DNA from: Bdellovibrionales bacterium RBG_16_40_8
GTDB taxonomy: Bacteria > Bdellovibrionota > Bdellovibrionia > Bdellovibrionales > UBA1609
Assembly: GCA_001769925.1 (NCBI GenBank)
Contig: MEPT01000020.1
Location: 41,173-50,542, forward strand
DNA: 9,370 nt
Direction: 5' to 3'
Positions within the stretch are counted from its first letter, which is position 1; each line of letters opens with the position of its first letter. Positions 1 to 5,906 of the stretch are shown in pieces. A program made the translations under genes and the position numbers. The notes under the pieces were generated by a model that saw only the letters and a program-made list of their open reading frames with translations, was not told the origin of the DNA and searched no databases.

Positions 1-462
1 CCTAATTTGGGGGTTGTGAGATTTAGCGAAGAAAGTAACTTTATAGTAGCAGATATGCCAGGATTAATTAAGGGCGCTCACAAAGGCATCGGCCTTGGTA
101 TGCGTTTTTTGCGTCATATTGAGCGAACTAGATGTTTCGTACACATGATAGACGCAAGCGGCATGAGTAGTAGAGATCCGCTTCAGGATTTTAAGGATAT
201 CAATAAAGAACTAAAAATGTATGATAAAGATCACTGCGATGAAGATGGCTATAATCCTTTAGCCACGCGTAAGCAAATCGTTGCGCTTAATAAGGCTGAT
301 GTTGTTAGCGAAAAGACAATTGCAAGTCTTGAAAAAAAGTTTAAAAAATCTGGAGCTGATGTGATTGTTATATCAGCGGCAACGGGCAAAAACCTTAAGA
401 AATTAATTCACCTAATGGGAGAACTGGTATTTCATGACAACGAAGAAAAAAGCTTCGGCTAA
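1..462 (+). CDS. obg: GTPase Obg/CgtA, 3' part (5' end outside window)
   Basis: The frame is open from the first base and shows 153 residues of the GTPase domain of an Obg-family protein, a ribosome-associated GTPase that works in 50S subunit maturation and stress control. It begins at PNLGVV, just after the G2 region. It then shows the G3 motif DMPG (visible residues 18-21) followed by LIKGAHKGIGLG, the G4 motif NKAD (97-100) and the G5 SA (125-126). The N-terminal glycine-rich Obg fold and the P-loop lie upstream of the window. The protein ends soon after the G domain, so it lacks the extra C-terminal OCT domain found in some Gram-positive Obg proteins. Its last 29 bases overlap the start of the nadD-rsfS gene in another frame, which suggests translational coupling. 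Identification is firm; only the missing 5' end limits it. Confidence 0.96.
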   Translation, partial: PNLGVVRFSEESNFIVADMPGLIKGAHKGIGLGMRFLRHIERTRCFVHMIDASGMSSRDPLQDFKDINKELKMYDKDHCDEDGYNPLATRKQIVALNKADVVSEKTIASLEKKFKKSGADVIVISAATGKNLKKLIHLMGELVFHDNEEKSFG

Positions 463-1423
463 GAGAGAAAAAAAAAGTAAGATAGGCATTTTTGGTGGCA
501 CTTTTGACCCTATACATTATGGTCATTTAAACAGTATAGAGACAGTGCTTTCAGCAATGAAGCTTGATGAAATATGGGTTGTGCCAGCTCGCCAGAATCC
601 ATTAAAAGAGATTTTATCTACGTCTGCGCCAGAAGATCGCTTAGAGACAGCCCGTCTTGCGCTAGACACCTTAAATTCAGAGAAATTTAAAATTAAAGAT
701 GATGAAATTCGCCGTAAGGGTGCGAGCTACACTATTGATACACTGACGAAATTTACCAAGTTAAACAAATTAGCTAAATTTTATCTTATTATCGGCGCTG
801 ACCAATTAGAAACTTTTGATAAATGGCATGATTATAAAAAAATAATTAAAATTGCTAAGCTCGTTATAACATCTCGTCCTGGTATTGATCTTGTAAAAAA
901 TAAATTTAAGCTAAAGACGGGTAAAGATATATTTTACGTACAATTAAGTGACATGGATGTGTCTTCTACAGAAATTCGCCGTAAAATTCGTCGTGGCGAA
1001 AACGTCAGTCATATGACCCCAGGAATAGTGGTAGATTACTTAATAAAAAATAAGGTATATGACAAAAATGAAGTGCTTGTTAAAGATTACGCTGAACTAG
1101 CGCATTTTTGCTCTAGCGTTATATCAGATAAAGGCGGTCTTGCTGTTCAGGGTTATGATGTGCGCAATTTAGTGCAACCTACAGAATTTACCCTCGTTAC
1201 CTCAGGTACGAGTACTCGTCATACAAAGGCGCTTTGTGAGCATGTCGTTAACGAGGTAAAGAAAAAATATGGCATTCGTCCACAAGGAATTGAAGGTATG
1301 CGCGAGGGTCGCTGGGTAGTCATTGATTATGGGTCTTTAATGATTCATTTATTTTATGATTTTGTGCGCCGAGAGTATCATGTTGAAGATCTATGGGCGC
1401 AGGCCATACGCCTTAATCTATGA
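434..1423 (+). CDS. nadD-rsfS: Fusion of nicotinate-nucleotide adenylyltransferase (NadD) and ribosomal silencing factor (RsfS)
   Basis: This 329-residue protein joins two enzymes or factors usually made separately. Residues about 16-210 are NadD, which adenylylates nicotinate mononucleotide to deamido-NAD. Visible motifs are GGTFDPIHYGH (21-31), PARQNPLK, GADQLETFDKW (121-131) and SSTEIRR (177-183). Residues about 214-329 are a complete RsfS/Iojap/DUF143 domain, which binds uL14 and blocks subunit joining; its signature runs WVVIDYGSLMIHLF (294-307) and ends in a typical VEDLW segment. The lysine-rich first 15 residues precede the usual NadD start. There is almost no linker, no stop and no in-frame ATG near the junction. 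A GTG at residue 214 is the only obvious internal start and has no well-placed Shine-Dalgarno. The ATG at 434 lies inside the end of obg, with GGGAG 12 bases upstream. The stop overlaps the rlmH start as ATGA. Both domain calls are confident. Confidence 0.95.
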   Translation: MTTKKKASAKREKKSKIGIFGGTFDPIHYGHLNSIETVLSAMKLDEIWVVPARQNPLKEILSTSAPEDRLETARLALDTLNSEKFKIKDDEIRRKGASYTIDTLTKFTKLNKLAKFYLIIGADQLETFDKWHDYKKIIKIAKLVITSRPGIDLVKNKFKLKTGKDIFYVQLSDMDVSSTEIRRKIRRGENVSHMTPGIVVDYLIKNKVYDKNEVLVKDYAELAHFCSSVISDKGGLAVQGYDVRNLVQPTEFTLVTSGTSTRHTKALCEHVVNEVKKKYGIRPQGIEGMREGRWVVIDYGSLMIHLFYDFVRREYHVEDLWAQAIRLNL

Positions 1424-1890
1424 AGTGTGGTTTTTATTTTCTAAGGGGTAAAACATCTGCATGGGCAGAGGCTGCCGCAGAAGAATATACTACGAAGATT
1501 TCTAATTATATTCCATTTAAGCGAGAGGGCTTAAAATCGAAATTGGCAGAGCGCAGCAAGTTTGAAGAAAAAAGGCGCGCTGAGGCAGAAGCTATACTTT
1601 CGAAAATTAATCCTCGCGATTTTGTTATTTTATTTGATGAGTCTGGGCGTGCGTTTAAAAACTCTATTGAATTTTCGCGAGAGATTGTAAAAACCATAGA
1701 AAGTGGCGCGAATAGATTGGTTTTTATCATTGGTGGGCCCTACGGTTTTGATGAGAGGGTCACCGCTGTGGCACGCGCCCGCTGGAGCCTAAGTTTGCTA
1801 ACAATGAATCACCATGTCGCACAGATAGCCGCACTTGAACAAATTTACCGAGCTCTTACCATATGGAAGGGTGTACCTTACCACAATTAG
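1420..1890 (+). CDS. rlmH: 23S rRNA (pseudouridine1915-N3)-methyltransferase RlmH
   Basis: RlmH is a small SPOUT-class methyltransferase that uses S-adenosylmethionine to methylate pseudouridine 1915 in helix 69 of 23S rRNA in assembled ribosomes, acting as a dimer. The 156 residues match the usual family length. The knotted SAM-binding region is recognisable: LFDESGR (71-77), FIIGGPYG (102-109), WSLSLLTMNHH (122-132) and EQIYRAL (140-146), with the terminal PYHN. Two positions look unusual: Gln135 stands where relatives such as the E. coli protein carry Arg in the PHxxxR stretch, and the last residue is Asn where most end in a basic residue after YH. The start overlaps the preceding stop by ATGA. 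Neighbouring rsfS and rlmH is a widespread arrangement, and here it extends to obg, so translation of ribosome factors is probably coupled. Confidence 0.95.
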   Translation: MKCGFYFLRGKTSAWAEAAAEEYTTKISNYIPFKREGLKSKLAERSKFEEKRRAEAEAILSKINPRDFVILFDESGRAFKNSIEFSREIVKTIESGANRLVFIIGGPYGFDERVTAVARARWSLSLLTMNHHVAQIAALEQIYRALTIWKGVPYHN

Positions 1891-1924
1891 CATATTGTGA
1901 TATAAAGGCTCATATAAGTTAGAT

Positions 1925-1929
1925 CGGAG
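1925..1929 (+). promoter_or_regulatory. Shine-Dalgarno of the CBS-domain gene
   Basis: CGGAG sits seven bases before the ATG at 1937. It supports that start in a 46-base spacer where the preceding gene does not overlap. I see no convincing promoter or terminator in the spacer. Confidence 0.6.
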
Positions 1930-1936
1930 TAAAATA

Positions 1937-2416
1937 ATGAAAAATAAAAAAATAACGTCTATGGATAGTGTCGTAACAAAAAAAGTCATTACAGTACCTA
2001 CAGGCACTACGGTGTCTCAGGCAGAAGCGGTAATGAAAGAAAATAGAATTAGACATTTGCCGGTTGTTGATGAAAACGATGAAATTGTTGGAGTCGTCAC
2101 TGCAAGAGACGTTGCTAATATTGAAAGCTCACATAAATATACTGTTGAACTTTTTATGATAGCGCCAGTTGAGTTTATTAATCAGCGAGAATCGCTAAGA
2201 ACCTCGATACTTAGGATTCTCGAGAAGAAAATTTCATGTTTGCTTGTAACTGACGATAATGAAAATGTGGTCGGTATTGTAACTACAGATGATATTCTTT
2301 GGCATTTGGCGCATTTATTGAGCGAAGAATCAGAAGACAACAGACATTTCATTGGCGCTATGGGCTTACAGATTATTGGCGACATAGCCAATAAACTTTC
2401 AATAATGGGCATCTGA
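1937..2416 (+). CDS. Stand-alone tandem CBS-domain protein
   Basis: This 159-residue cytosolic protein consists almost wholly of two CBS motifs, the paired modules that bind adenosyl ligands such as AMP, ATP or SAM and usually regulate an enzyme or transporter. The first repeat covers about residues 9-65, with RHLPVVDENDEIVGVVTARD. The second covers about 72-128, with CLLVTDDNENVVGIVTTDDI. The conserved VGxVTxxD ends of both repeats are intact. A tail of about 30 residues follows and no effector domain is present, so the partner must be another protein or the role purely sensory. Ligand and target cannot be read from the sequence. The gene follows rlmH after 46 bases and is only two bases from the start of the phospholipase D-like gene, which suggests it is co-translated with the lipid-related pair rather than with the ribosome genes. 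Confidence 0.9.
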   Translation: MKNKKITSMDSVVTKKVITVPTGTTVSQAEAVMKENRIRHLPVVDENDEIVGVVTARDVANIESSHKYTVELFMIAPVEFINQRESLRTSILRILEKKISCLLVTDDNENVVGIVTTDDILWHLAHLLSEESEDNRHFIGAMGLQIIGDIANKLSIMGI

Positions 2417-2418
2417 AC

Positions 2419-3435
2419 TTGTTAGCCTTAGGCAGCAGCGAAGAAAAAGTTTATTATCAAAAAGACCATTATTTTTCTGACCTTTTAGAAAGTATAAAAG
2501 CGGCAAATCAATCAGTTGAATTTGAAACTTATATTTTTGAAAATGATGAGCTAGGGCAGAAAGTGATTCAGGCTCTAATTATGGCAGCAGCAAGAGGAGC
2601 GAGTGTTCAGGTTACTGTTGATGGTGTGGGGTCATTATATTGGATTGGCAACCTTATTGCTTTATTTCAAGAAAGCCGCGTTAAATTTCAAGTGTATCAT
2701 CCGTTTTTATTTTATCACTTTACCTCTTGGAGATTGCTGCGATTAGACCGCATGGTTAGAGCATTTTCTCAGTTAAATAAGCGACTACATCGTAAAATTT
2801 GTTTAATTGATAACACAACTGCGTTTGTTGGCAGCTTTAATGTAACGAACAAAGAAAACCGAGATACGGGGGTTATGATTAGGGGTGAAGACTCGCTAGC
2901 ACTACTACGTCATAATAAAACACGAAAATTACGCTTAATGTACAATAACGACTTAGCGATTAGGCTTCGTTCTGCGCAGAAGAGAATTTGGATCACCAAT
3001 GCGTATTTTGTGCCGCCAGTATTTATTCTTAAAGCGCTCTACGTTTCAGCTCGTAAAGAAGTAGACGTTCGTTTATTGTTGCCGGCGCGATCTGATCGAG
3101 CGTTTATGAAGTGGATTACTGAAACGTATTACAGCGGGCTCTTGCAAAGTGGAATTCGTATTTTTGAATATGAAAAGAAATTTCTTCATGCGAAAACACT
3201 TATGATTGATGACTGGGCGCTTGTTGGTTCAAGTAACATGGACCACCGCAGTTTATTTCATGATCTTGAGGTCGACGCAGTTTTAAGACAACAAGCCTCT
3301 CGTCAATCGTTAGCTAAGCAATTTGATTTTGATTTAAAAAATTCTACAGAAATTTTTGTAAGCGATTTAAATAAGCGCTGCCGCGTAAATGTAATTGTCG
3401 GATGGCTTCTTCAAATATTTCGGTATTGGGTGTGA
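2419..3435 (+). CDS. Phospholipase D-superfamily protein, cardiolipin synthase (ClsB)-like
   Basis: Two complete HKD motifs mark a PLD-fold phosphatidyltransferase: H124-x-K126-x4-D131 followed by FVGSFN, and H257-x-K259-x4-D264 followed by LVGSSNMD. Relatives of this layout make cardiolipin from phosphatidylglycerol or phosphatidylethanolamine at the inner membrane. The stretches ETYIFENDELG, WITNAYFVPP and GIRIFEYEKKFLHAK resemble E. coli ClsB. No N-terminal membrane spans are present, also as in ClsB. At 338 residues it is shorter than that enzyme as I recall it (about 410). The losses are mainly the segment between the two halves and the C-terminal tail, though the protein still ends in a hydrophobic stretch (VIVGWLLQIF). 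The start is inferred as TTG, two bases after the CBS stop. The frame is closed by a stop at 2392, and the next ATG would cut into the first half-domain; CTG at 2413 is the alternative. The exact substrate is not established by sequence. Confidence 0.88.
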   Translation: MLALGSSEEKVYYQKDHYFSDLLESIKAANQSVEFETYIFENDELGQKVIQALIMAAARGASVQVTVDGVGSLYWIGNLIALFQESRVKFQVYHPFLFYHFTSWRLLRLDRMVRAFSQLNKRLHRKICLIDNTTAFVGSFNVTNKENRDTGVMIRGEDSLALLRHNKTRKLRLMYNNDLAIRLRSAQKRIWITNAYFVPPVFILKALYVSARKEVDVRLLLPARSDRAFMKWITETYYSGLLQSGIRIFEYEKKFLHAKTLMIDDWALVGSSNMDHRSLFHDLEVDAVLRQQASRQSLAKQFDFDLKNSTEIFVSDLNKRCRVNVIVGWLLQIFRYWV

Positions 3436-3437
3436 AT

Positions 3438-4175
3438 ATGATAAATAGCAAAAAAATTAAAATAATAACCTTGAATATTCACAAGGGCTTTTTATTCTCA
3501 AAAAAAAATTCAACACTTGATAAAATTAAATCCAATATACGCGAATTGGGTGCTGATCTAGTTTGCTTGCAAGAGGTTGTTGGTCAACACCCAGAATTGG
3601 CGAAAAAGGCACAATTCGAATTTTTAGCAGATCAAATTTGGAGTCATTATGCTTACGGTAAAAATGCAATTTACAGCAAGGGGCATCATGGCAATGCTAT
3701 TTTGAGCCACTTTCCGTTTATAAAACATGAAAATTTTGATATTTCAAATTACAAGCTCGAACGTCGCGGTATTTTACATGGCATAGTGCAATCACCAGTA
3801 TGGCAGAATACACGTCTACACGTAATGACGCTTCACTTGGATTTGATGTCTTGGGGTCGTAAAAGACAACTTGAAAAGCTATGTCGACTAATTGAGCATC
3901 ATGTGCCGCAAGATGAGCCACTTATAGTGTGTGGCGATTTCAACGATTGGCGTGAGCAGGTTAGTAATTATCTAAAAGAAAAAGCGGGTCTTACCGAAGC
4001 TCACTTAAATCAGTGTGGGTGTCATGCGCGCACATTTCCGGCAAGCCTTCCGCTTCTTAAATTAGATCGTCTATATGTTCGCGGTTTAGAGGTCGAAAGT
4101 ATTTCTTTATTAAACTCTGGCCCATGGCGCGAGCTATCTGATCACTTAGCATTATTTGCGGAGTTGCGATTCTAA
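3438..4175 (+). CDS. Endonuclease/exonuclease/phosphatase-fold hydrolase, YbhP-like
   Basis: This 245-residue protein belongs to the metal-dependent EEP superfamily (DNase I, AP endonuclease and inositol-phosphatase fold). The expected active-site series is present: Asn13 in TLNIHKG, Glu46 in CLQEVV, His133 in TLHLDL, Asp167 and Asn169 in GDFNDW, Asp210 in LDRLYV, and the terminal Asp235-His236 pair. Long stretches (EFLADQIW, YAYGKNAIY, GHHGNAILSHFP, RTFPASLPLLKLDR) closely resemble E. coli YbhP, whose gene adjoins clsB; the same pairing appears here in the opposite order. Its substrate is unknown; a phosphodiester of lipid or nucleic-acid origin is possible. I chose ATG 3438, two bases after the previous stop, because the family motif then begins near residue 11 and a GGGTG precedes it. 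An upstream in-frame ATG at 3402 would add 12 residues overlapping the upstream gene. No signal peptide is visible. Confidence 0.9.
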   Translation: MINSKKIKIITLNIHKGFLFSKKNSTLDKIKSNIRELGADLVCLQEVVGQHPELAKKAQFEFLADQIWSHYAYGKNAIYSKGHHGNAILSHFPFIKHENFDISNYKLERRGILHGIVQSPVWQNTRLHVMTLHLDLMSWGRKRQLEKLCRLIEHHVPQDEPLIVCGDFNDWREQVSNYLKEKAGLTEAHLNQCGCHARTFPASLPLLKLDRLYVRGLEVESISLLNSGPWRELSDHLALFAELRF

Positions 4176-4213
4176 TCCTCACCTTGATCCCTGTGAGTCT
4201 CAAATCTACTAGA

Positions 4214-4272
4214 CCAAATCAGCGTGAATCCAAATGATGGCAATAGCGGTCATAAATCTTTGGATTTGGATT
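4214..4272. repeat. Inverted repeat with alternative pairings
   Basis: AATCCAAAT (4227-4235) is exactly complementary to ATTTGGATT (4264-4272). Its first eight bases can instead pair with TTTGGATT (4259-4266), because the right arm contains the unit TTTGGAT in tandem. An upstream CCAAATC (4214-4220) is complementary to GATTTGG (4263-4269). The pairings are mutually exclusive. Between the arms, ATGA (4234-4237) can pair with TCAT (4250-4253). No T run follows, so it is not a standard terminator. Confidence 0.6.
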
Positions 4273-4366
4273 GTCCCCTGGTGTTGTACGCTACCATTAT
4301 CTAATAATCGGCCGAATCACTACATTCAAAAGTGCCATAAGTCCGACATCACACTAGAAATATATT

Positions 4367-4382
4367 CGGCATCCGGATGCCG
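4367..4382. repeat. Perfect 16-bp palindrome
   Basis: CGGCATCCGGATGCCG reads the same on both strands. As RNA it could form a six-pair stem around CCGG; as DNA it resembles a dimeric protein-binding site. ATTCGGC (4364-4370), which overlaps its left edge, is also the reverse complement of GCCGAAT at 4311-4317. It lies about 130 bases before comF. Function is unknown. Confidence 0.7.
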
Positions 4383-4509
4383 GATCAGAATTTGATTACC
4401 AATACAGCTTTATTTTGACTTCATTTGGCATAGTGGTTTGCAACGTGTGTCTTCGGGTTCGGCGCTCTTTTTATGTCGCCATGAGCTGGTCACTTATAAA
4501 ATTTAATTT

Positions 4510-5223
4510 ATGGCGAGAAAAATGGATAAGCTGATAAATCAAATTCATTGTGTGTTTTTAAAGTTTCGTGTTTGTGCCTGCTGTGGGTCTTTTCTAAATA
4601 GTAAAGCTCAAGAAGAGCGGTGCCTTGGTATTTTATGTTATTATTGTTCTGCAGCACTTCAGCAATCAGCGCTAAAAAATATAGTTGGGGGATACAACAT
4701 GAAAGTATTCAGCTTATACGATTGGCGTGATAAAAATTACTTGCTTGCTAGCAAAATTATTAGAGCCTTCAAGTGCGGTGGGCCAGAAGAACTGTTTTAT
4801 TCTGTAGCAGAAAAAATGATAATTCATAGTTTGCAATTTTGTTGTGCTGAAGAAAATAAAAATTTGGTGTTTGTGCCGGCACCGGGTAAAAATTTGTTTG
4901 GTCGAGATCATGCCGAATCGCTAGCCTTTCAGCTTGCAAAAATAACAGGCGGCATTTATGCCCCACTTTTAATAAGAAGTGGCGAAAAAGCACAAAAATT
5001 AAAAAGTGAAAAAGAAAGAAAAATGGAGACTAAGTTGTGCTTAAAGCCTAATGCAATAGAAGCACTCAGGCAGTATAAGAATCAGGCGTCGCGGATTATA
5101 TTTATCGACGATATTATAACAAGCGGGGCAACAGCCAAATCAGCCTTTGAGACATTGGGGAGGCCTAAAAACTATATGGTTTGGACTATTTTTCACCGAC
5201 CGCGCTTGCGGCGTCAGCTCTAA
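4510..5223 (+). CDS. comF: ComF-family phosphoribosyltransferase-like protein
   Basis: This 237-residue cytosolic protein has the ComF/GntX layout. An N-terminal four-cysteine zinc-binding motif (C22-x2-C25 and C43-x2-C46) is followed by a central region with VFVPAPGKNLFGRDHAESLA (121-140). A type I phosphoribosyltransferase PRPP loop, IIFIDDIITSGAT (196-208), completes it. ComF proteins are needed for natural DNA uptake in several bacteria and link the translocation machinery to DNA replication and repair proteins; a role here is by homology only. In many homologues the middle reads QxxLxxxxRxxN, and here AQKLKSEKERKMET occupies that place. The start is uncertain. ATG 4510 has no Shine-Dalgarno and lies nine bases after a TATAAA, so could be leaderless. 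ATG 4522, four codons on, is preceded by a weak GGCGAG. The gene is the first of a probable operon with lolA (22-base gap) and rimO. Confidence 0.88.
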   Translation: MARKMDKLINQIHCVFLKFRVCACCGSFLNSKAQEERCLGILCYYCSAALQQSALKNIVGGYNMKVFSLYDWRDKNYLLASKIIRAFKCGGPEELFYSVAEKMIIHSLQFCCAEENKNLVFVPAPGKNLFGRDHAESLAFQLAKITGGIYAPLLIRSGEKAQKLKSEKERKMETKLCLKPNAIEALRQYKNQASRIIFIDDIITSGATAKSAFETLGRPKNYMVWTIFHRPRLRRQL

Positions 5224-5245
5224 TTTGCTATAACGCGTTAATTAT

Positions 5246-5905
5246 ATGCGAATATTAGTTAGTGTAATTATTACATTTTTTATAGCTAGCCATGGGAGTG
5301 CCAACGAAGGCGGACTGCGATTGGTGAAGTCGACAATAGAACGTTATCAAAAGGCAAAGGCCGTTGAAATTAAGGTTAGTAAAATAGTAACGCTAGCATT
5401 GCTAGATGAGAAAAAAGAGAGTGAGGGAATGCTTTTTTTTTCAAAAGGTAAAATGCGTCTGTCGATCGAGAAACCAGAGGAGTATTTAATTATTATGGGA
5501 AAAAATGAAATTTGGGTGATAACGCCGACGGCGAAAGAATTGGGCGGGAGAACACAAGTAATGAAAATTCGCTCACCAGAACTTTCAAAGCAGGCGAAAT
5601 CTCCACTAGCGGCCCTTCTTGGAAGGCCTGAAGCTTGGGATAATTTGAAATTAAACAGCGAATCAGCCACTAATGGTAGCGTAAAATTCAACCTTGAGCC
5701 GAAAGTTGGCGCTGATTTTGGTGATATAGTCTCGGTGAATTTAGAAATATCACAAACCGAAAAAACTCTACTGAATTTAAGTTACAAAGACGAGCTTGAT
5801 AACGAAACAGAGTATAAATTTAAATCTACCAATTTTAAGGCAAAAATTACTGAAGACTTCTTTAAGTATTCTCCGCCAAAAGATGCCGACATTACGGAGT
5901 ATTAA
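5246..5905 (+). CDS. lolA: LolA-like outer-membrane lipoprotein carrier protein
   Basis: This 219-residue exported protein resembles LolA, the periplasmic chaperone that accepts lipoproteins from the LolCDE transporter and carries them to the outer membrane. The N-terminus is a signal peptide: MR, a hydrophobic core to about residue 14, and probable cleavage after GSA at residue 19. The mature part has the LolA pattern, including an amphipathic start (IERYQKAKAVEIKVSK), then EGMLFFSKGKMRLSIEKP (about 60-77), then WVITPTAKELGG. Its low identity to enterobacterial LolA is normal for the family. No lipobox cysteine is present, so it is a soluble periplasmic protein rather than LolB. No clear Shine-Dalgarno precedes ATG 5246. 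It ends one base before the rimO start, and the rimO ribosome-binding site lies inside its last codons. A generic LolA-fold protein of other function is the alternative. Confidence 0.85.
   Translation: MRILVSVIITFFIASHGSANEGGLRLVKSTIERYQKAKAVEIKVSKIVTLALLDEKKESEGMLFFSKGKMRLSIEKPEEYLIIMGKNEIWVITPTAKELGGRTQVMKIRSPELSKQAKSPLAALLGRPEAWDNLKLNSESATNGSVKFNLEPKVGADFGDIVSVNLEISQTEKTLLNLSYKDELDNETEYKFKSTNFKAKITEDFFKYSPPKDADITEY
5895..5899 (+). promoter_or_regulatory. Shine-Dalgarno that fixes the rimO GTG start
   Basis: CGGAG inside the last codons of lolA lies seven bases before GTG 5907. It supports that codon as the rimO start, over the in-frame ATG at 5796 that would overlap lolA by more than 100 bases. 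Confidence 0.75.
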
Positions 5906-5906
5906 A

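Larger units (their letters stand above)
4176..4509. other. Non-coding gap with inverted repeats
   Basis: These 334 bases separate two tightly packed gene runs. I find no convincing gene, tRNA or known RNA family here. The content is a short CTCAC/GTGAG hairpin just after the ybhP-like stop (4178-4182 and 4193-4197) without a T tract, then the inverted repeats listed separately. A TTGACT at 4415 has no good -10 partner, and a TATAAA at 4495 lies just before comF. An open frame from 4358 to about 4540 has no ATG-class start and resembles nothing I recognise. The region probably holds the comF-operon promoter and might hold a small RNA or gene remains; this is inference. Confidence 0.6.

Noticed and set aside
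1073..1423. Separate rsfS gene starting at GTG 1073
   Set aside because: The nearest AAGG is 17 bases away, and the frame is continuous with nadD without a stop, so one fused product is simpler.
1798..2007. Minus-strand hydrophobic 69-codon frame
   Set aside because: It spans the ends of two well-supported plus-strand genes and looks like a chance frame.
3402..3437. Upstream start for the YbhP-like gene
   Set aside because: It would add 12 unrelated residues before the family N-terminus and has no separate ribosome-binding site; ATG 3438 fits better.
4427..4441. Sigma-54-like promoter (TGGCA...TTGC) before comF
   Set aside because: The GG and GC elements are separated by 11 bases rather than the strict 10, and no downstream start fits clearly.
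4358..4540. Open plus-strand frame running into comF
   Set aside because: It has no suitable start codon before its end region, no recognisable domain, and overlaps the comF start.
5347..5691. Minus-strand 114-codon frame opposite lolA
   Set aside because: It is antisense to a clear LolA-like gene, has Ser/Phe-rich composition typical of a shadow frame, and carries no recognisable domain.
5796..5906. N-terminal extension of rimO from ATG 5796
   Set aside because: It lies within lolA in another frame, adds residues not seen in RimO, and GTG 5907 has a well-placed CGGAG.
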